DNA of 64,000 nucleotides from Lumbricus rubellus (lineage: Eukaryota > Annelida > Clitellata > Crassiclitellata > Lumbricidae). Both the position numbers and the translations under genes were made by a program. Location of the stretch: contig OX243814.1 in the NCBI GenBank assembly GCA_945859605.1, positions 44,981,381 to 45,045,380 on the forward strand. The letters run 5' to 3'. Positions 1 through 11,900 of this stretch are shown piece after piece (positions within the stretch are counted from its first letter, which is position 1; every line of letters begins with the position of its first letter). The notes beneath the pieces were generated by a model. The model was not told the DNA's origin, ran no database searches, and saw only the letters and a program-made list of their open reading frames with translations.

Positions 1-479
1 CCATGTAACTTCAGCGGCGATTTAGTATTTTAGTTACAGATAAAAATATTGATAGCAAACCAAGAAGTGGGATGAAAAATGAAAATCTTCAGACCGAAAC
101 AAGAAGCGGGATCATTTTTATGATTTTTTTAGTGCAATAAATGCGATGATTGATGCAAATTACAGTTTTCGGGGGGGGGTAATGTTTAGGAGGGGGTAAT
201 TTGAAACCTTTACACCGGCAGATCAGCCCAGAACGCTGTCCCCCTCCAGCGCAGCCACCAGAACTTCCAAACACTACACGGAATCTTATCTTTAACGTTC
301 AACTCATCTCATAACAATCTCCCATTCACCAGTAATTCCAAATTCCACTGCCGCAGTCAACAGTTGCTAGTCAGTGTAGTCACCATATTATTTGTCTCTA
401 TTTTCTGTCTGCTTATCATTGTTGCACTGCATGTCTCTGCTTCTCTAAATCAATATGACACGTAATTCTGACTCTTCCT
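1..479. other. Unassigned host sequence
   Basis: No gene or repeat family is recognised here. There are short G-runs near 170-200 but no coding signal, and the open frames are short and lack support. Confidence 0.4.
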
Positions 480-720
480 TTCCTTCTATCTCTCTCTTCT
501 TTCTTATCTTTCGTGCTTTCTCTCATTGTCTTCTTTATTTCTCTTCCTTCTTTTTCTTTCTTTAGCTTTTTCTCTTACCGGTATTTCTTTCTCTTCTTTC
601 TTTCATTTATTTCTTTTCTTCCTTTATTCTTTTCCTTCTTTCCTTCTTTTCTTGTTTCTTTTAAATTATTCATCATCTCATTCCTTCCTTCTTCTTTCAA
701 TCTTCTTTCCTCTCCCCAAA
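480..720. repeat. Pyrimidine-rich TTCTT/CTTTC tract
   Basis: Low-complexity tract of TTC, TTT and CTT on the + strand. The apparent ORFs over it (Ser/Phe/Leu only) are a by-product of the composition. Confidence 0.8.
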
Positions 721-771
721 CTCTTCTTTTCAATCCATATTTCAGATTTTCAAGTGTACAATTACAATTAA

Positions 772-1755
772 CCCTCGGGCTACCAAGGGGGGGGTGGTAT
801 CCACCCCCCCCCTAGGTTTTTCCCAAATAAAACTTTTTTCGTTAGGAATAAAATTTTGACGTTTTAGGTGGCTGTAGAAGATTCATTTGCACACATTTTG
901 AGCTAAAATGTGTGATGATATACCATACCATTCAAAAGTTACACCCGATATACCCGAGGCACCAGGGGGGGGTGGATACCACCCCCCCTTAGATTATCGG
1001 CTGTATCTTATCCGTCCTTTGGCATGAAGAGACACCAATTACACCATTCTGTAGAGGGAATGTGGGGCTACATTGTGGTGGTCACGGAGTTGTCATTTGA
1101 CAACCGGAAGTGCTCAAAATAAATAAAAATATATAAAAAGGTGTTTTATTTTCATGAAATTTTCATGTTGTTCCTATTAAAAATTATTCATAATTTATTT
1201 TTTAAGAGAAATAAATTATGTCATTCTATAGAGGGCAATTAGGGCTATTTAGTGATACCAAATAATTTGACATTTGATGACCGGAAGTGCTTAAAATAAA
1301 TTTAAATGTGTGAAAATGTTGGGTTTTTTTACAACGCAAACCGATAAGTCTGCGTAAACGTTTTTCAGCATGTTTTACGTGTTTTTTCTCTTTTTATTGT
1401 AACTAAAACTAACTTATTACTAGTTTTTATAGTTGAATATTGGACTTTATTATATGTAACCTATTTTAAATTAAATAAATTATGTCAAAAACACACAGAA
1501 TCTAATATTTTGCTTATGCGAAAGTATACATTTTGTGGAATCGACGGGTGCCTACGGTAAAAAATTCATAACTTTGGGGTGCTTTCATATATTTTAAACC
1601 TAAATATACCATTTTGTGCAGAAATGAATGCTGAATCCATAGGTGTATTACAAGTTATGATATCTCAAACCAAACCCAAAATCCAGGGGGGGGGGTGGTA
1701 ACCACCCCCCCCCCTTGGTAGTCAGTGTTACAAAAAAAGCTTGGTAGCCTGAGGG
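772..1755. mobile_element. piggyBac-like non-autonomous element, 984 bp
   Basis: The element is bounded by TTAA on both sides (768-771 and 1756-1759). Its terminal inverted repeats read CCCTCGGGCTACCAAG at the left and, reversed, CCCTCAGGCTACCAAG at the right, with one mismatch. TTAA target duplication with CCCT ends is the hallmark of the piggyBac superfamily. No transposase ORF is present. Three G-run/C-run palindromes centred on TGGTAYCCA or TGGATACCA lie at about 787-813, 965-989 and 1685-1713. A direct repeat of roughly 100 bp is seen inside (about 1047-1135 and 1220-1317; both copies hold CATTCT, TAGAGGG and ACCGGAAGTGC). Confidence 0.8.
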
Positions 1756-1759
1756 TTAA

Positions 1760-2696
1760 CTATCAACAATATCATGCATGTATAATAATTGTATATGGTC
1801 TTCAAAATGTGTAAAGAGCCTATCTATATGCATAATTACATATGCATATGCACACGTGGTAGAAACGTTGTTATCTGCGTATAATTATGTACGCGCGTAT
1901 CTGAATATGCACATGTATGACTTTGTGTAGTACTGTGTGTATGCGCGTAGGTAAATATTGTGGTCATCGTTTTGCTGTGCCGCGTATAGCTTTCTTACTC
2001 TCCGGAATCAATACAGATCGTCGAAGAAGGCATAATATTTACTTCTGCCGATATTGGCGTCCTCTGACGTCCGTGTTTCCGCTGTCACGTGGTCACAATT
2101 TCCCGCCTAAAAGAGTCACATCTCTGACGTGGTTTCTGACTCCTGACTCGTGTTGACCGAGCAGGGATAACGACGTCAACTCTATATCGAGTTGATGACA
2201 TGGACCGACTGAACATACACGACTAAGTATTTGCAAACACAGCTTGCAAGCCAATACTGCAGGCGTGTGTAAACACAGGCGGCGGTCTCTCTCTCTCTCT
2301 CGCTGCTGCCGTCCGATGTTATTCAAAGAACACGCAAAAGACGATGGTCGGATGAAAACTGCTTTCTTCAGTGGCTGTTGCTTTGGAAGGTTCGGAGACT
2401 TGGTAGAAAGGTCTTGCTGGCTTGCTGGCTGGCTGGCTTCATGCAACAGTTACTGTCTGGTTTACTGAGTCTGTTTTTATTCCGGAGAAAAGTTTAACCT
2501 ACTGGGGTTTGACTTGATATAACTAACATAGCCTTCACTGACTGTCTGGATTGGTGCATTAAGATTTCGCATACCTAATACCTATTTCTAATCTCTGAAA
2601 CATTCAATTATTTTTTCCTATATATTGTTTGTTCCATTCCATTAATTTTTATTTGATTTTTTCCATTCTAATTTATTCTATAATAGTTTGTTCTAT
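1760..2696. other. Unassigned host sequence
   Basis: No supported gene. A short (CT)n tract lies at about 2287-2301 and a GCTGGCTT/GGCTGGCTT cluster near 2416-2440. The overlapping small ORFs have no recognisable domain. Confidence 0.4.
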
Positions 2697-2704
2697 GTTT
2701 TCCC

Positions 2705-2852
2705 CAGGGTGAGAATTGCCGGGGGGGTTGGGGGGGTTCAACCCCCCCAGTCTTTTTTAGAGCCCCATGTTAAAGTATGTTTTTCATACCCCAATTTCAA
2801 GTTTATCATAGGCCAACCCCCCCCCAGTTATTTTTCCACAATTCTCATACTG
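2705..2852. mobile_element. Short hAT-like MITE, 148 bp
   Basis: A perfect 8-bp direct repeat GTTTTCCC flanks the unit (2697-2704 and 2853-2860). The ends are CAGGGTGAGAATTG and, reversed, CAGTATGAGAATTG. The interior is mostly G-run/C-run hairpin (GGGGGGG...CCCCCCC). An 8-bp duplication with CA.../...TG ends suits the hAT superfamily. It is non-coding. Confidence 0.72.
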
Positions 2853-2860
2853 GTTTTCCC

Positions 2861-3282
2861 ATTCTATTCATGCCCATTCAGTTCCATTTAGTTCTGTAGA
2901 CTGTTGTTTGCTGATCATTTCTGTCCAACTTTGGTGAGAACTGTTTCTTTAATAATTCTGACCATTGTGGTATAATCAGTTCTACTTTGTTCTATACTGT
3001 TCTACTCGATTTACTGCAGTTCTGTTCTTAACTGTTTTCAGTGTTTTGTTCCGATTGGTTAAATTCTAATCCGTTATTATTATAATGTTTTGTTCCGTTC
3101 TTACCTGTCCTGTTTTGTTCTTTTATGATCTTATCGGAGTCTGTTCTTTTTGTTCTATCATGTTCTAATTTCCTTCAGTTGGGTTCTGTTCAGTTGTATT
3201 CTGTTCGTTCTGCTGTTTTTTGTTTTATAATATCTGCGCGAATGATATGCACCATGTATCGAGTAAGCTATAGTTTATAATT
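2861..3282. other. Unassigned TGTTCT-rich host sequence
   Basis: T-rich sequence with many scattered TGTTCT/GTTCTG words but no clean tandem period and no gene. Confidence 0.35.
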
Positions 3283-3650
3283 CGTGACTTGACGCTATAA
3301 CAAACGAAAATATTCGTGAATTTTAAGATTTTAATATTTGACAATATTCGTCGTCGGCCTAAATATTCGTTTACGAATTAAAGTGAACCATCGAAACCGC
3401 AATGTTGTTGTTTGAACTTTGAAAAACTTTGTAATAGACCTAGTCACGAAAATGTGTAGCCTACAGAATATTCTGATCAGAGGTGATGTTTCAATTTATA
3501 AATAACACAATGAGAACTAAGAATTAAGAATTTATTGAATGAACATAATTTCATAAACTTAATATTCGTTGGCAGTCTTAATATGATCGTAAATATATAT
3601 TAGTGAATGTTTACAAATCTTAATATTCGTAATCTGCGATTACGAACCGA
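3283..3650 (-). mobile_element. Old copy of a hAT-like family (fragment)
   Basis: Read as written, this stretch resembles the reverse complement of the hAT-like element at 17820-18629. Shared blocks in order include a TATAAATAACA-type segment, AATTAAGAATTTNTTGAA, and CTTAATATTCGTTGG followed by repeated AATATTCGT words. The two copies are diverged and this one has no clear ends, so it is an old, reverse-oriented fragment of the same family. Confidence 0.5.
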
Positions 3651-4115
3651 TATAATTATGACAAGCGCGTATTATACTTATATATGCATGCGAATATGTA
3701 CTAATGATAAGTATGTATACTATAGAGTATAGATATGTCTGTTTAATTATTATAATTATGCTCGCCGACGGCGCCGTGTGTGCAAACATGCATGTGTGTA
3801 CGATGTAATATTATGGATGCTCGCAAGGGTGAGTATTAGAAGATCATTTGGACAATGCTCTCAAAAGTCTCGAAGTATGACTCAATAACGGATCAAAGAG
3901 GATGCCCAGCTATGCGCCCAGTTACTCCGTTATTCCCAGTATGCCTTGCATGCCGCATTGCCAGACAGGTCATGGTGTCCTGCCCCATGCATCGCCTGCT
4001 ATTCGCGATGACCCTGACTCTTTGCCGGCCAAGCAGTCTATCTCTCATGACCACATCACAGTTTTAAGAGGATGGGTGGAGCAACTTTAAGTGCAGTACG
4101 TTTTTTTAACTGGAT
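3651..4115. other. Unassigned host sequence
   Basis: AT-rich with alternating purine-pyrimidine words (TATGCATGCG and similar). No gene recognised. Confidence 0.35.
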
Positions 4116-4545
4116 GAAAGAATGGATGGATGGATAGATGGATGGATGGATGGATGGATGGATGGATGGTTGAATAGATGGAATGGGTGAACGGATAAAA
4201 TCCGGGTGGATGAATAGATGGAATGGGTGAATGCTTAAAATGGGTGGATGGATGATGAATGGATAGTTGAAATGGACGGATGGAATGGGTGGACGGATGA
4301 AAGAGTGAATAGATGGATAAATGGATGGATAGACATAATGCGTGCACGGATAAATGATTGATGCCATTGATGGAATGGATGTATGAATAGAAGGATGAAT
4401 GAATGATGAATGGATGGACAGAAGAATAGATGAATGGATGAACGGATGGATAGATGGATGGATGTATGGGTGGATGGATGAATGGACAGATTGATGAATG
4501 AATGGATGGATAGATAGATGGATGGACGGACTTTTGGATAGATGG
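4116..4545. repeat. (GGAT)n-type microsatellite, interrupted
   Basis: Degenerate GATG/GATA tetranucleotide array on the + strand. It is complementary to the (CATC)n array about 0.6 kb downstream, so the pair could form a long fold-back. Confidence 0.9.
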
Positions 4546-4706
4546 CTAGAGATGGTCGGTTGGATGGGTCGTAAGACTGCAGGCTTCTGCGGATTCTTCC
4601 TATCAGCGCAGTAGACAGTGTCTGAATAATTCAGTACATAATAATGTGGCCGAATTATCTCGTCGCTCGACTACGACGGTCCATACATCGTGCCACTCGT
4701 CCAACA

Positions 4707-4812
4707 TAATATAGCATCATGCATGTACGATGTACATGTACGATGTACGATGTACATGTACGATGTACGATGTACATGTACATGTACGATGTACGATGTA
4801 CATGTACGTGCA
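4707..4812. repeat. ATGTAC-based minisatellite
   Basis: Tandem mixture of GTACATGTACGAT and GTACGAT units. The unit itself contains the palindrome GTACATGTAC, so every copy is self-complementary. Confidence 0.85.
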
Positions 4813-5097
4813 GCTGCTGCCCTCGTTTCTCTTATACGGTGGGGCGTTGATTCCGCAATTTATGTCCGCCCTGCAGAAGTAGACTGCTTTCCGTGATTGA
4901 TCTGAACAGTGAAGGACACAGGACGACAACAGATATTGCAGGACGACATCAGAGGAAGTGGAAGCCAAGGACAAGAAGATATGAATACTGCCGTTCGGAA
5001 CTCAGAGCCATTGAAGACAAAGAACCATGGAGAGAAGACAAGACAACGCAGTCCACCTGATGATCCATACACGCATTCACTTCTGCTCATTAGTTCC

Positions 5098-5498
5098 ATC
5101 CATGCATGCTCCATTCCACTCATCCATCCATCCATCCGTCCATCAATTCATCCATCCATCCATTCATTTATCCATACATTCAATCATCTATCCATAAATT
5201 CATCTATCCTAATATCCAATCATTCATCCATCCATCCATTTATCAATTCATCCATCCATCCATCCATCAATTCATCCATCCATCCATCCATTCATTCATC
5301 CATCCATCCATCAATTCATCCATCCATCCATCCATCCATCCATCCATCCATCCATCCATCCATCCATCCATCCATCCATCCATCCATCCATGCATACATC
5401 CATCCATAAATTCATCCATCCATCATTCATTTATCCATACATCCAATCATCCATCCATAAATTCATCTATCCAAATATCCAATCATCCATCCATCTAT
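5098..5498. repeat. (CATC)n-type microsatellite, interrupted
   Basis: Tetranucleotide array with the reverse-complement motif of the array at 4116-4545. The Ile/His/Pro/Ser ORFs across it are repeat artefacts. Confidence 0.9.
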
Positions 5499-5499
5499 G

Positions 5500-6177
5500 A
5501 AAAATGGTCACCGTGACTGCTAACTCCACACAACGTGCTATGATTCGAAGCTACAGAACAAAGGACGGCCAATTTTTTAGGTCAAGGTCAACGTTCGCTC
5601 TAGGAAATCGTGTCAAGGGCAGATTAGCCTTCAGCATTGGTTGAAATCGTGTCAGTTGAATTCTACAAAAACCAATGGTCTTCTTTTAAATGAGGTCAGG
5701 CAGCAAGGTCATCGGCTGGATGTAGGCCAAGCGGCAACGCGGCCCTTATCGCACCTTCAAAGCGCATGCGCCGCTGCGACGCTAAATAAGTTGTCGCGCT
5801 GACGTCCGTGGTCGCCATGCCAACCACAATCGTTACCAAGGAGACGTCGCCCCCCAGCGGTGAACACAGATCTGGTTGATCTGCCATGTGTAGTTGACAC
5901 GTCGTCGATAACTGATTACCCGAACGATTCGAGTCGGACAGTAGTCGACTATTCGAAATCCGGACACAATCGATTACTTCGCCCACTCGGAATTCGACGA
6001 GGCCGTCCGAGAAGGAACTGGACGATCGCATTGCGTACGGTCAGATTGTGGTCAGAAACAGCGCAAACGTAGATCATGGAGTACACGAAGAAAATATCAC
6101 ATTCAATGCATTCCAATGCATTTACTTTTTAAAATGCCAGACAACCCAGTAGCACTGCAGCAGTAAGGATATTTTTA
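5500..6177. other. Unassigned host sequence
   Basis: Relatively CpG-rich stretch (around 5690-6030) with small ORFs on both strands, none with a recognisable domain, splice structure or composition typical of protein. Confidence 0.35.
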
Positions 6178-6680
6178 AACACAATGGTCATAGTTACATT
6201 TCTTCGACAAGAGCTTGACAAATTCAAAGCAGGAAATTAAGAACATAAATATGGATATTTTCATAAAGATTTCAAAATGTAGACTTTATATGTTTCACTT
6301 TGGTATCAATAGCATCGTTGAAAGGCCTACTTTACTGCGAATAAATTAAAACGACATTAGCATTAGCTTTAAAACTTAGTAGCTAAAATGGGTGTTCAAA
6401 CTGTCCACAAATTTTCATTTTCTACTTTTTCTAGGTAGGAACAAATGCCCCTCATGCCTCTATGGCGGGCGCCCATAACATGGGACCCCAAATATTTGTG
6501 AAGGAGGAGCAAAACACAATGGTCAAGGTTACACTTTTAGCAGGAGCTTGAAAATTCAATGCGGGAAATAAACAGCATAATTTATGAGTTTTCTCGCGGC
6601 TTTCAAATGTATATTCTCAAATTCATTTAACTCATCATTGGTATCGTTAGAGATACTAAAGATTGGTTACTATTGATACC
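6178..6680. repeat. Diverged direct duplication of about 160 bp
   Basis: About 6178-6345 and 6513-6680 share, in the same order, ACACAATGGTCA, GTTACA, GAGCTTGA, a CAAAGCAGGAAAT/CAATGCGGGAAAT block, then TTGGTATC. This is an old tandem or dispersed duplication with a unique spacer. It is non-coding. Confidence 0.55.
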
Positions 6681-7339
6681 AAATTGAAGCATATGAAATT
6701 CGCTTGCAGAATATTTTATGAGAATACCCATTTAGCGAGAAGAAATTTGCTAAACACCTAAGAGTAGGCTAACAGCAAAGAATAGGTGGGAAAAATAATT
6801 ATCCTCCATTGGGACAAGTGCCTCTGTTGCCTATGCATGGTAGGAAGCTGGTTTCAAGAGGAAGACCATGTAATAGTAGCGACACGATGCTGGAAGTTCG
6901 TCCAATTGGACAATTATAATTATGTTATTAGTCTATGTGAGATATTTGAAAAATTGTTCAATAGGTTTACTGTTGATGTTTGCCAACTCTATCGGATAAC
7001 CCATTCTGTCCAATGGCCCAATGATTATAGTTGGCGTCGCCTATTAATTCTACAAGTTGTAGGCCTATATTTTTTCTTCGTTTATTTCGTCTTCAGCATG
7101 CTAGTGTTGGCTACTTGTCCAGTATAATAGGTTGGTGTTGAAATCTTGGTTGCTATTGATCCATCCTTAATATTAGTAGTTAGTTGTTAAGGGCCTGCAC
7201 TGGCACTGCAGGGTATTCGTGCTGGCCATAACACAATCGTTGTTGGTTCTAATTGGATTCCCTGTCTCTCCGACTCAACGCTTCGCTGTCGTTCCCCCAC
7301 AAATACAAAACAACTAGTGTGGTTCCAGCTCTATTCCGA
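6681..7339. other. Unassigned host sequence
   Basis: No supported gene. An open frame at 6786-7127 begins at GTG rather than ATG and has no recognised domain. Confidence 0.35.
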
Positions 7340-7528
7340 GTAGAAACGGTTCCCACTCATGTAGAAACGGTTCCCACTCCTGTAGAAACGGTTCCCGCTC
7401 CTGTAGAAACAGTTCCCACTACTATTGAAACGATTCCCACTTCTGTGAAAACGGTTCCAGCTCCTCTAGAAACGGTTTCCGCTTCTGTGGAAACGGTTCC
7501 CGCCCCTATAAAAACGGTTACCACTCTT
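7340..7528. repeat. 21-bp minisatellite, about 9 units
   Basis: Nine consecutive units carry the core GAAACGGTTCCC with variation between them. The unit length is divisible by three, so the array stays open on both strands. On the + strand it would encode a VETVPxP-type heptapeptide inside a 117-codon frame (7253-7606, non-ATG start). I see no proof that it is translated. Confidence 0.85.
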
Positions 7529-8216
7529 GTTCCATGCATGGAACACTGGATGGCCAAAAGTGGCCAGCAGTTATGCACTCATGCATTCGTATACTTTGGA
7601 CTGTAACACTAGAAATGATGTGAATGATACATGTATGTAGGAAACATTTAATACTTTACAACAAACCTCTGCAAACAAACATTTAAATTGGTTCATATTT
7701 TGGAATGCGCTTTTCTCCTCCAGTTCGCTCTGCAATTCTCACTGGCGGTCTGGTCTCTCTTCTGCACGCATCCTCTCTTCTCAAAACAGCTGCTTCTTCT
7801 CTCGAGGTGGTGCGCATTGGGAGCGATTCTGAACGGTTCGCCGTACAAGAGGCGCTTTACAATGCTTAAATACAATACAGTATAGGGCCTAATACACAAA
7901 AAACAATAAAACCGATAAATCAGTAAGCCACTCAATGCAAATAAAAATAAGTCAGTCGCTCACTAAAGAACGAGTCAACCATTAAATCAATCAGTTACAA
8001 ATCAATCAAAACCGATGAGCGAATCTGCAAACGAACTACCCCCCCCCCCCCCACTGACCAATCAACCATCCAAACCAACCATCCAATCCTTAATACTTTC
8101 GGAACTGTTGTCGTCCGGTCGTCATTTTGTTTCACACCGCTTGTCAGTTGGACGATAACATTCCGGGCACGTTTGGCGTACCACCAGTGAACGGACGGAC
8201 GGACGGGAGATATGTT
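7529..8216. other. Unassigned host sequence
   Basis: No gene recognised. An A-rich stretch holds repeated AATCA/CAATC words (about 7890-8020) and a C-run lies at 8040-8052. Confidence 0.35.
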
Positions 8217-8462
8217 AGGATACATGGTGGGATACATGGTGGGATTCATGGTGGAATACATGGTGGGATACATGGTGGGATACATGGTAGGATACATGGT
8301 GGGATTGATGGTGGGATACATGGTGGGATACATGGTAAGATACATGGTGGGATAAATGGTGGGATACATGGTGGGATACATGGTTGGATACATGGTTGGA
8401 TACATGATGGGATACATGATGGGATACATGGTGGGATACATGATGGGATACATGATGGGATA
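8217..8462. repeat. 12-bp minisatellite (ATACATGGTGGG)
   Basis: About twenty tandem 12-bp units with single-base variants (GTGG, ATGG, TTGG, TAAG). Because 12 is divisible by three, both strands show long open frames; these are artefacts. Confidence 0.92.
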
Positions 8463-8999
8463 GGACGTCGTCGTTTGACTCGGCTATGGCGCGTTACTAG
8501 ATAAGGCAGAGGAGGCTGCACCTGCGATATGCCGCGTCTATGGCCGGCGGGCGTTGGGGCGGCGGCATTGGCCAAACGCATCAGCGCGTTTGTTCGTTGG
8601 GACAGATGCGACAAGGCCTGTCGGATGACATGAAGGGGACGAGGAGGAGACAGGACAAGTGCAAAGCAGGACATGGCCGCCGTCCTTAGACAAAGCACTC
8701 GATGGAGTAGGGAGGACAGGACGGCGTGCTGCATGTGACAAGGCGTCGGACAAATGTAGGAGGCATCGGGGGAGGAGGGAGGAGGGAGGGCGTTGGAGGA
8801 TGAGAGATAGAACGATACAGGATGGGGCGTTCGACGATACAGGACATATTAAGTAGGAAGACATTCGACGATACTTGGCATTGTTTCGGACAGGAGCTGC
8901 ACTACTATCTTGCTGAAAAAGCACTGAAGATGTCTTGAAGTTAATTATGGCCATTGGCACGATCGATACGTCAAATATTATCGTGACCATCGTCATTAA
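8463..8999. other. Unassigned host sequence
   Basis: Purine-rich, GGACA/GGAGG-rich sequence (about 8600-8860). No gene recognised. Confidence 0.35.
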
Positions 9000-9276
9000 T
9001 GTAATAATATAATTGTTGTTGTTGCTATCGTTGTTGTTGTTGTTGTTATCGTTGTTGTTGTTATTGCTGTTGCTGCTCCTTTTGTTTTTATAAGTATTGT
9101 TGTTATTATGATGACGATGATTACTATTATTTTTTCCGAGGTACATTTTGTTATTTTGACTATGATTATTACTGTTGTTGTTATTATTATTATTGCTACT
9201 ATTGTTATTGCTGTTATTATTAGGCTATTATCACAATTAGGCCTATTACTATTATTATTACAATTATTATTATAAC

Positions 9277-9364
<88 letters not shown>

Positions 9365-9395
9365 TTTATTATAATCATCATCATCATTATTATTA
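9000..9395. repeat. (TTG)n and (TTA)n trinucleotide arrays
   Basis: A TTG-rich array (about 9013-9075) gives way to a TTA-rich array. The purest (ATT)n block runs from about 9275 to 9365. Confidence 0.9.
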
Positions 9396-9761
9396 TCATA
9401 ATATAATGTTGTTGTTCCTTTTAATCAGATCATTCTAATTCATTATTAAATAAATTTTCATTCAACGAAATCGTAAAGTAACGACTTCTATGGCGCGCTA
9501 TCCATGATGTCCAATGCAACAACTAATGATTGCCGCAATGAAAACATCATGTTCATTTGTGAAAGCATTCCCCGATGTCCACTACAATTTCACTCGCAAA
9601 ACTCCCATTCACCAAAAACCTCTAGCTGCATCCTAAACGATTCCCAACCATTCTCCCAAGTCTGCCGACCATTTTCAGCGCCTTCCCAGCCATTCACGCC
9701 CATCCCACTACCAACCATATTATGTTATCACCCGACCCTAGCCATAACATCTACCTGAAGC

Positions 9762-9766
<5 letters not shown>
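9396..9766. other. Unassigned host sequence
   Basis: No gene recognised. It is C- and CCA-rich from 9590 on. Confidence 0.35.

Positions 9767-9818
<52 letters not shown>
9767..9818. repeat. (CA)n microsatellite
   Basis: Pure CA/AC dinucleotide run of about 50 bp. Confidence 0.95.
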
Positions 9819-9819
<1 letters not shown>

Positions 9820-11692
9820 ATGGCCATTCCCTTCTACCGTTCGTCCTCCCTCTGCGAATCACCTATCCCTAATTGGTCGCCAATTACGTCGTTTCAGTGG
9901 ACGGCGACACACCGCCATAGATCCGTAGCCGTTGCCGCCGCATCTCGTCTTTGCAGCGGTGGTGGCTTCACTGCTGCTGCCCGCCGCGCCAGCCCTGCTG
10001 CCGTCCAGCGCCGCCACTACAGCCGTGCGTCCACCGCGGCGGCCGTGGACGACCAGCCTGCCTGCCTGCGATGATCGCCACCGGCAAGCCGCCGTGCGAA
10101 CGAGTGTTGGCCCCTCTTGGCGTCCGTCCGTCTTGCGTCAGTTATTGAGCGTGGCTTCTACCGCTGCTGCTTCTGCTGCTGCTGGTGCTATGTGGAAAAG
10201 AATCGTTACGATATTTTCTTCGTGTGTATGCTGTATGCATGGCGTGGTTGAGCGGCGACGGTGTCACGAAATGCTTTGCTCTCAATCAGAAGAGAGTCAG
10301 CCTACGCAGCTGCTGCTGGTGCTTGTCTGAAATCAGTGCAGATTAGAGATGCCGTGTCATGGCATCATCACAGCTCGCCACATCTTGTGCACTGCGTATA
10401 CCAACTCATTTGTATTGACTCAAAGTAATGAACACCTTCGAATAATCTGGCTTTTTTTCCGCCACTTTCCGTTCCTTTCAGTTTTTTTGCATGCATGCAC
10501 AGTTGTAGGCTACAAAAAATGTGCAGTTCTATATGGATTTGTGCAGTTGTATAATATTATTATAAGCACTTGTGTGCAGTAAAAACGTCACTGTCCTCAG
10601 CTTGAAAGGAATATGCCATAGAGCGTGGGAAGGTGAAATGGGTTGTGCAGTTCTAAAATTTCATTTAAAAGCGCTGTTTCTTTACGGGCTACCTCGTAAT
10701 TGCAATTTTAGTTCAAAATTGATGTCATGACAATGTTATTAATGTTTTTAGGCATTAGTTTGATTATTTTCTCTCACGGTACGTAATTATTATCCATAAG
10801 GAATAGGCTGCATGTATTACGGAAACAGTATTCTATATAATACACTACAATACAATTCAATGCGAAAAACAATGCAAGGAACTGAAATTCGACGTCATGA
10901 AGAAGCAGCGCAATAAAAATCAACAAAAATCGGTCACCAAGACTCAGTCAAAAACGCAAGTAGCAGATAGATCTCCGTTGAAGACTAACATCATTAGGTC
11001 CGCAATCCGAACTGTTGACCAACAATTAGCGTGCGGATACTTCTGAACGGCGTTCATTTAATTTGCGACCGTCGGAGTCCGGCACAGCCTTGGTCGACTG
11101 GACGTAGCATGGCGCTGCAGTGACGCGCAGGACCACCGCCACCGCCGCCACAGCCTTCTCCATCGCGGTCAGCATTAGAACGGCATCGCAAGAGACGGGC
11201 ATTGCAAGGCAGCGGCAGACGATGAGAAAGACGTGGATTAGGACAGCATCGACATCATCGTCCGTACAGCAGGCAGCAGGCAGGCGGGCCTCATCAGGCT
11301 GAGCCGCCACCGGTGAGAGGAGGAGACAGGGCCCGGCGGTGGCCAGCAGCGTCGTCGTGGCGGCGGCGTCACCAGAGCCCCTCGCATGCAGTTGTGGGAT
11401 CAGGTCGAAGCTGACACTGTCGCATAGTCGTCGCCAAGATGGAACCGATATCGTCGCAGGGAGTTGGAGGAGAAGAAGTGGAGGAAGGGGAGATAGCTGC
11501 TGCTGCTGGAGCAAGGCAAATCATAGCAGCTGCAGTCTGGAAATGGTCGCCACTGCTTCCCCACTCACCCTCCTCCTCAGTTTAAAACCCGGTCCTCATC
11601 AATCCCCCGCCCCCGCAAGGATCTAATTCACCTCTGCAGGGTTAGGGGAAGTACGCCCCATCTAAAAACAACGCAAAGTTTCCGTCTCTTGC
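9820..11692. other. GC-rich, CpG-containing stretch upstream of a candidate exon
   Basis: Two GC-rich blocks (about 9890-10340 and 11030-11630) are rich in GCC/GCT/CAG/CGG triplets and CpG. Open frames on both strands are low in complexity (Ala, Ser, Arg, Leu), and the one at 9932 starts at TTG, so I do not call genes. The CpG-rich position just upstream of the signal-peptide exon at 11901 would suit a promoter region, which is an inference. Confidence 0.35.
10449..10670 (+). mobile_element. Interspersed repeat, copy 1 (unclassified MITE-like)
   Basis: Contains GGCTTTTTTT near the left edge, then TGCAGTTCTATATGGATTTGTG, later GGTTGTGCAGTTCTAAAATTT. The same order of blocks occurs in reverse complement at 53262-53453. 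The two copies are diverged, so this is a small family. Class unknown. Confidence 0.45.
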
Positions 11693-11704
11693 GCTATAAT
11701 AATC
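11693..11704 (+). promoter_or_regulatory. TATA-like sequence, possible core promoter
   Basis: CTATAATAAT lies about 200 bp upstream of the signal-peptide exon at 11901. This is a weak, position-based suggestion only. Confidence 0.15.
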
Positions 11705-11900
11705 ATAACGTCTGTGACTGTCAACGTCGTCGCCGCCTTCGTCGAGTGGCAGCAAAGCGAGCGTTATCCGCAAAGCAAAGCAGCATCTTCAGATAGTCGG
11801 CGATCTGCTGCTGAATCTATTCGGAGACTCACGGTCGGTGTAGCACGACGACAGCAGTGGTTGTCTTGTTCGGATGCTCGCCCCCCAGCGACCCAGCAAC

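Noticed and set aside
8217..8462. Possible CRISPR-like array (regular repeats)
   Set aside because: Units are contiguous without unique spacers; a minisatellite. The same applies to 16252-16545 and 25145-25612.
7995..8734. Long ORFs on both strands with MYPT or IHGG repeats
   Set aside because: 12-bp tandem repeat; length divisible by three keeps every frame open.
9932..10330. 132-codon frame with a signal-peptide-like start
   Set aside because: It begins at TTG, lies in a GC-rich triplet-biased block and has an overlapping open frame on the same strand; no splice or domain support.
11026..11514. 162-codon minus-strand ORF
   Set aside because: Low-complexity Ala/Leu/Ser composition in a CpG-rich block, with open frames on both strands.
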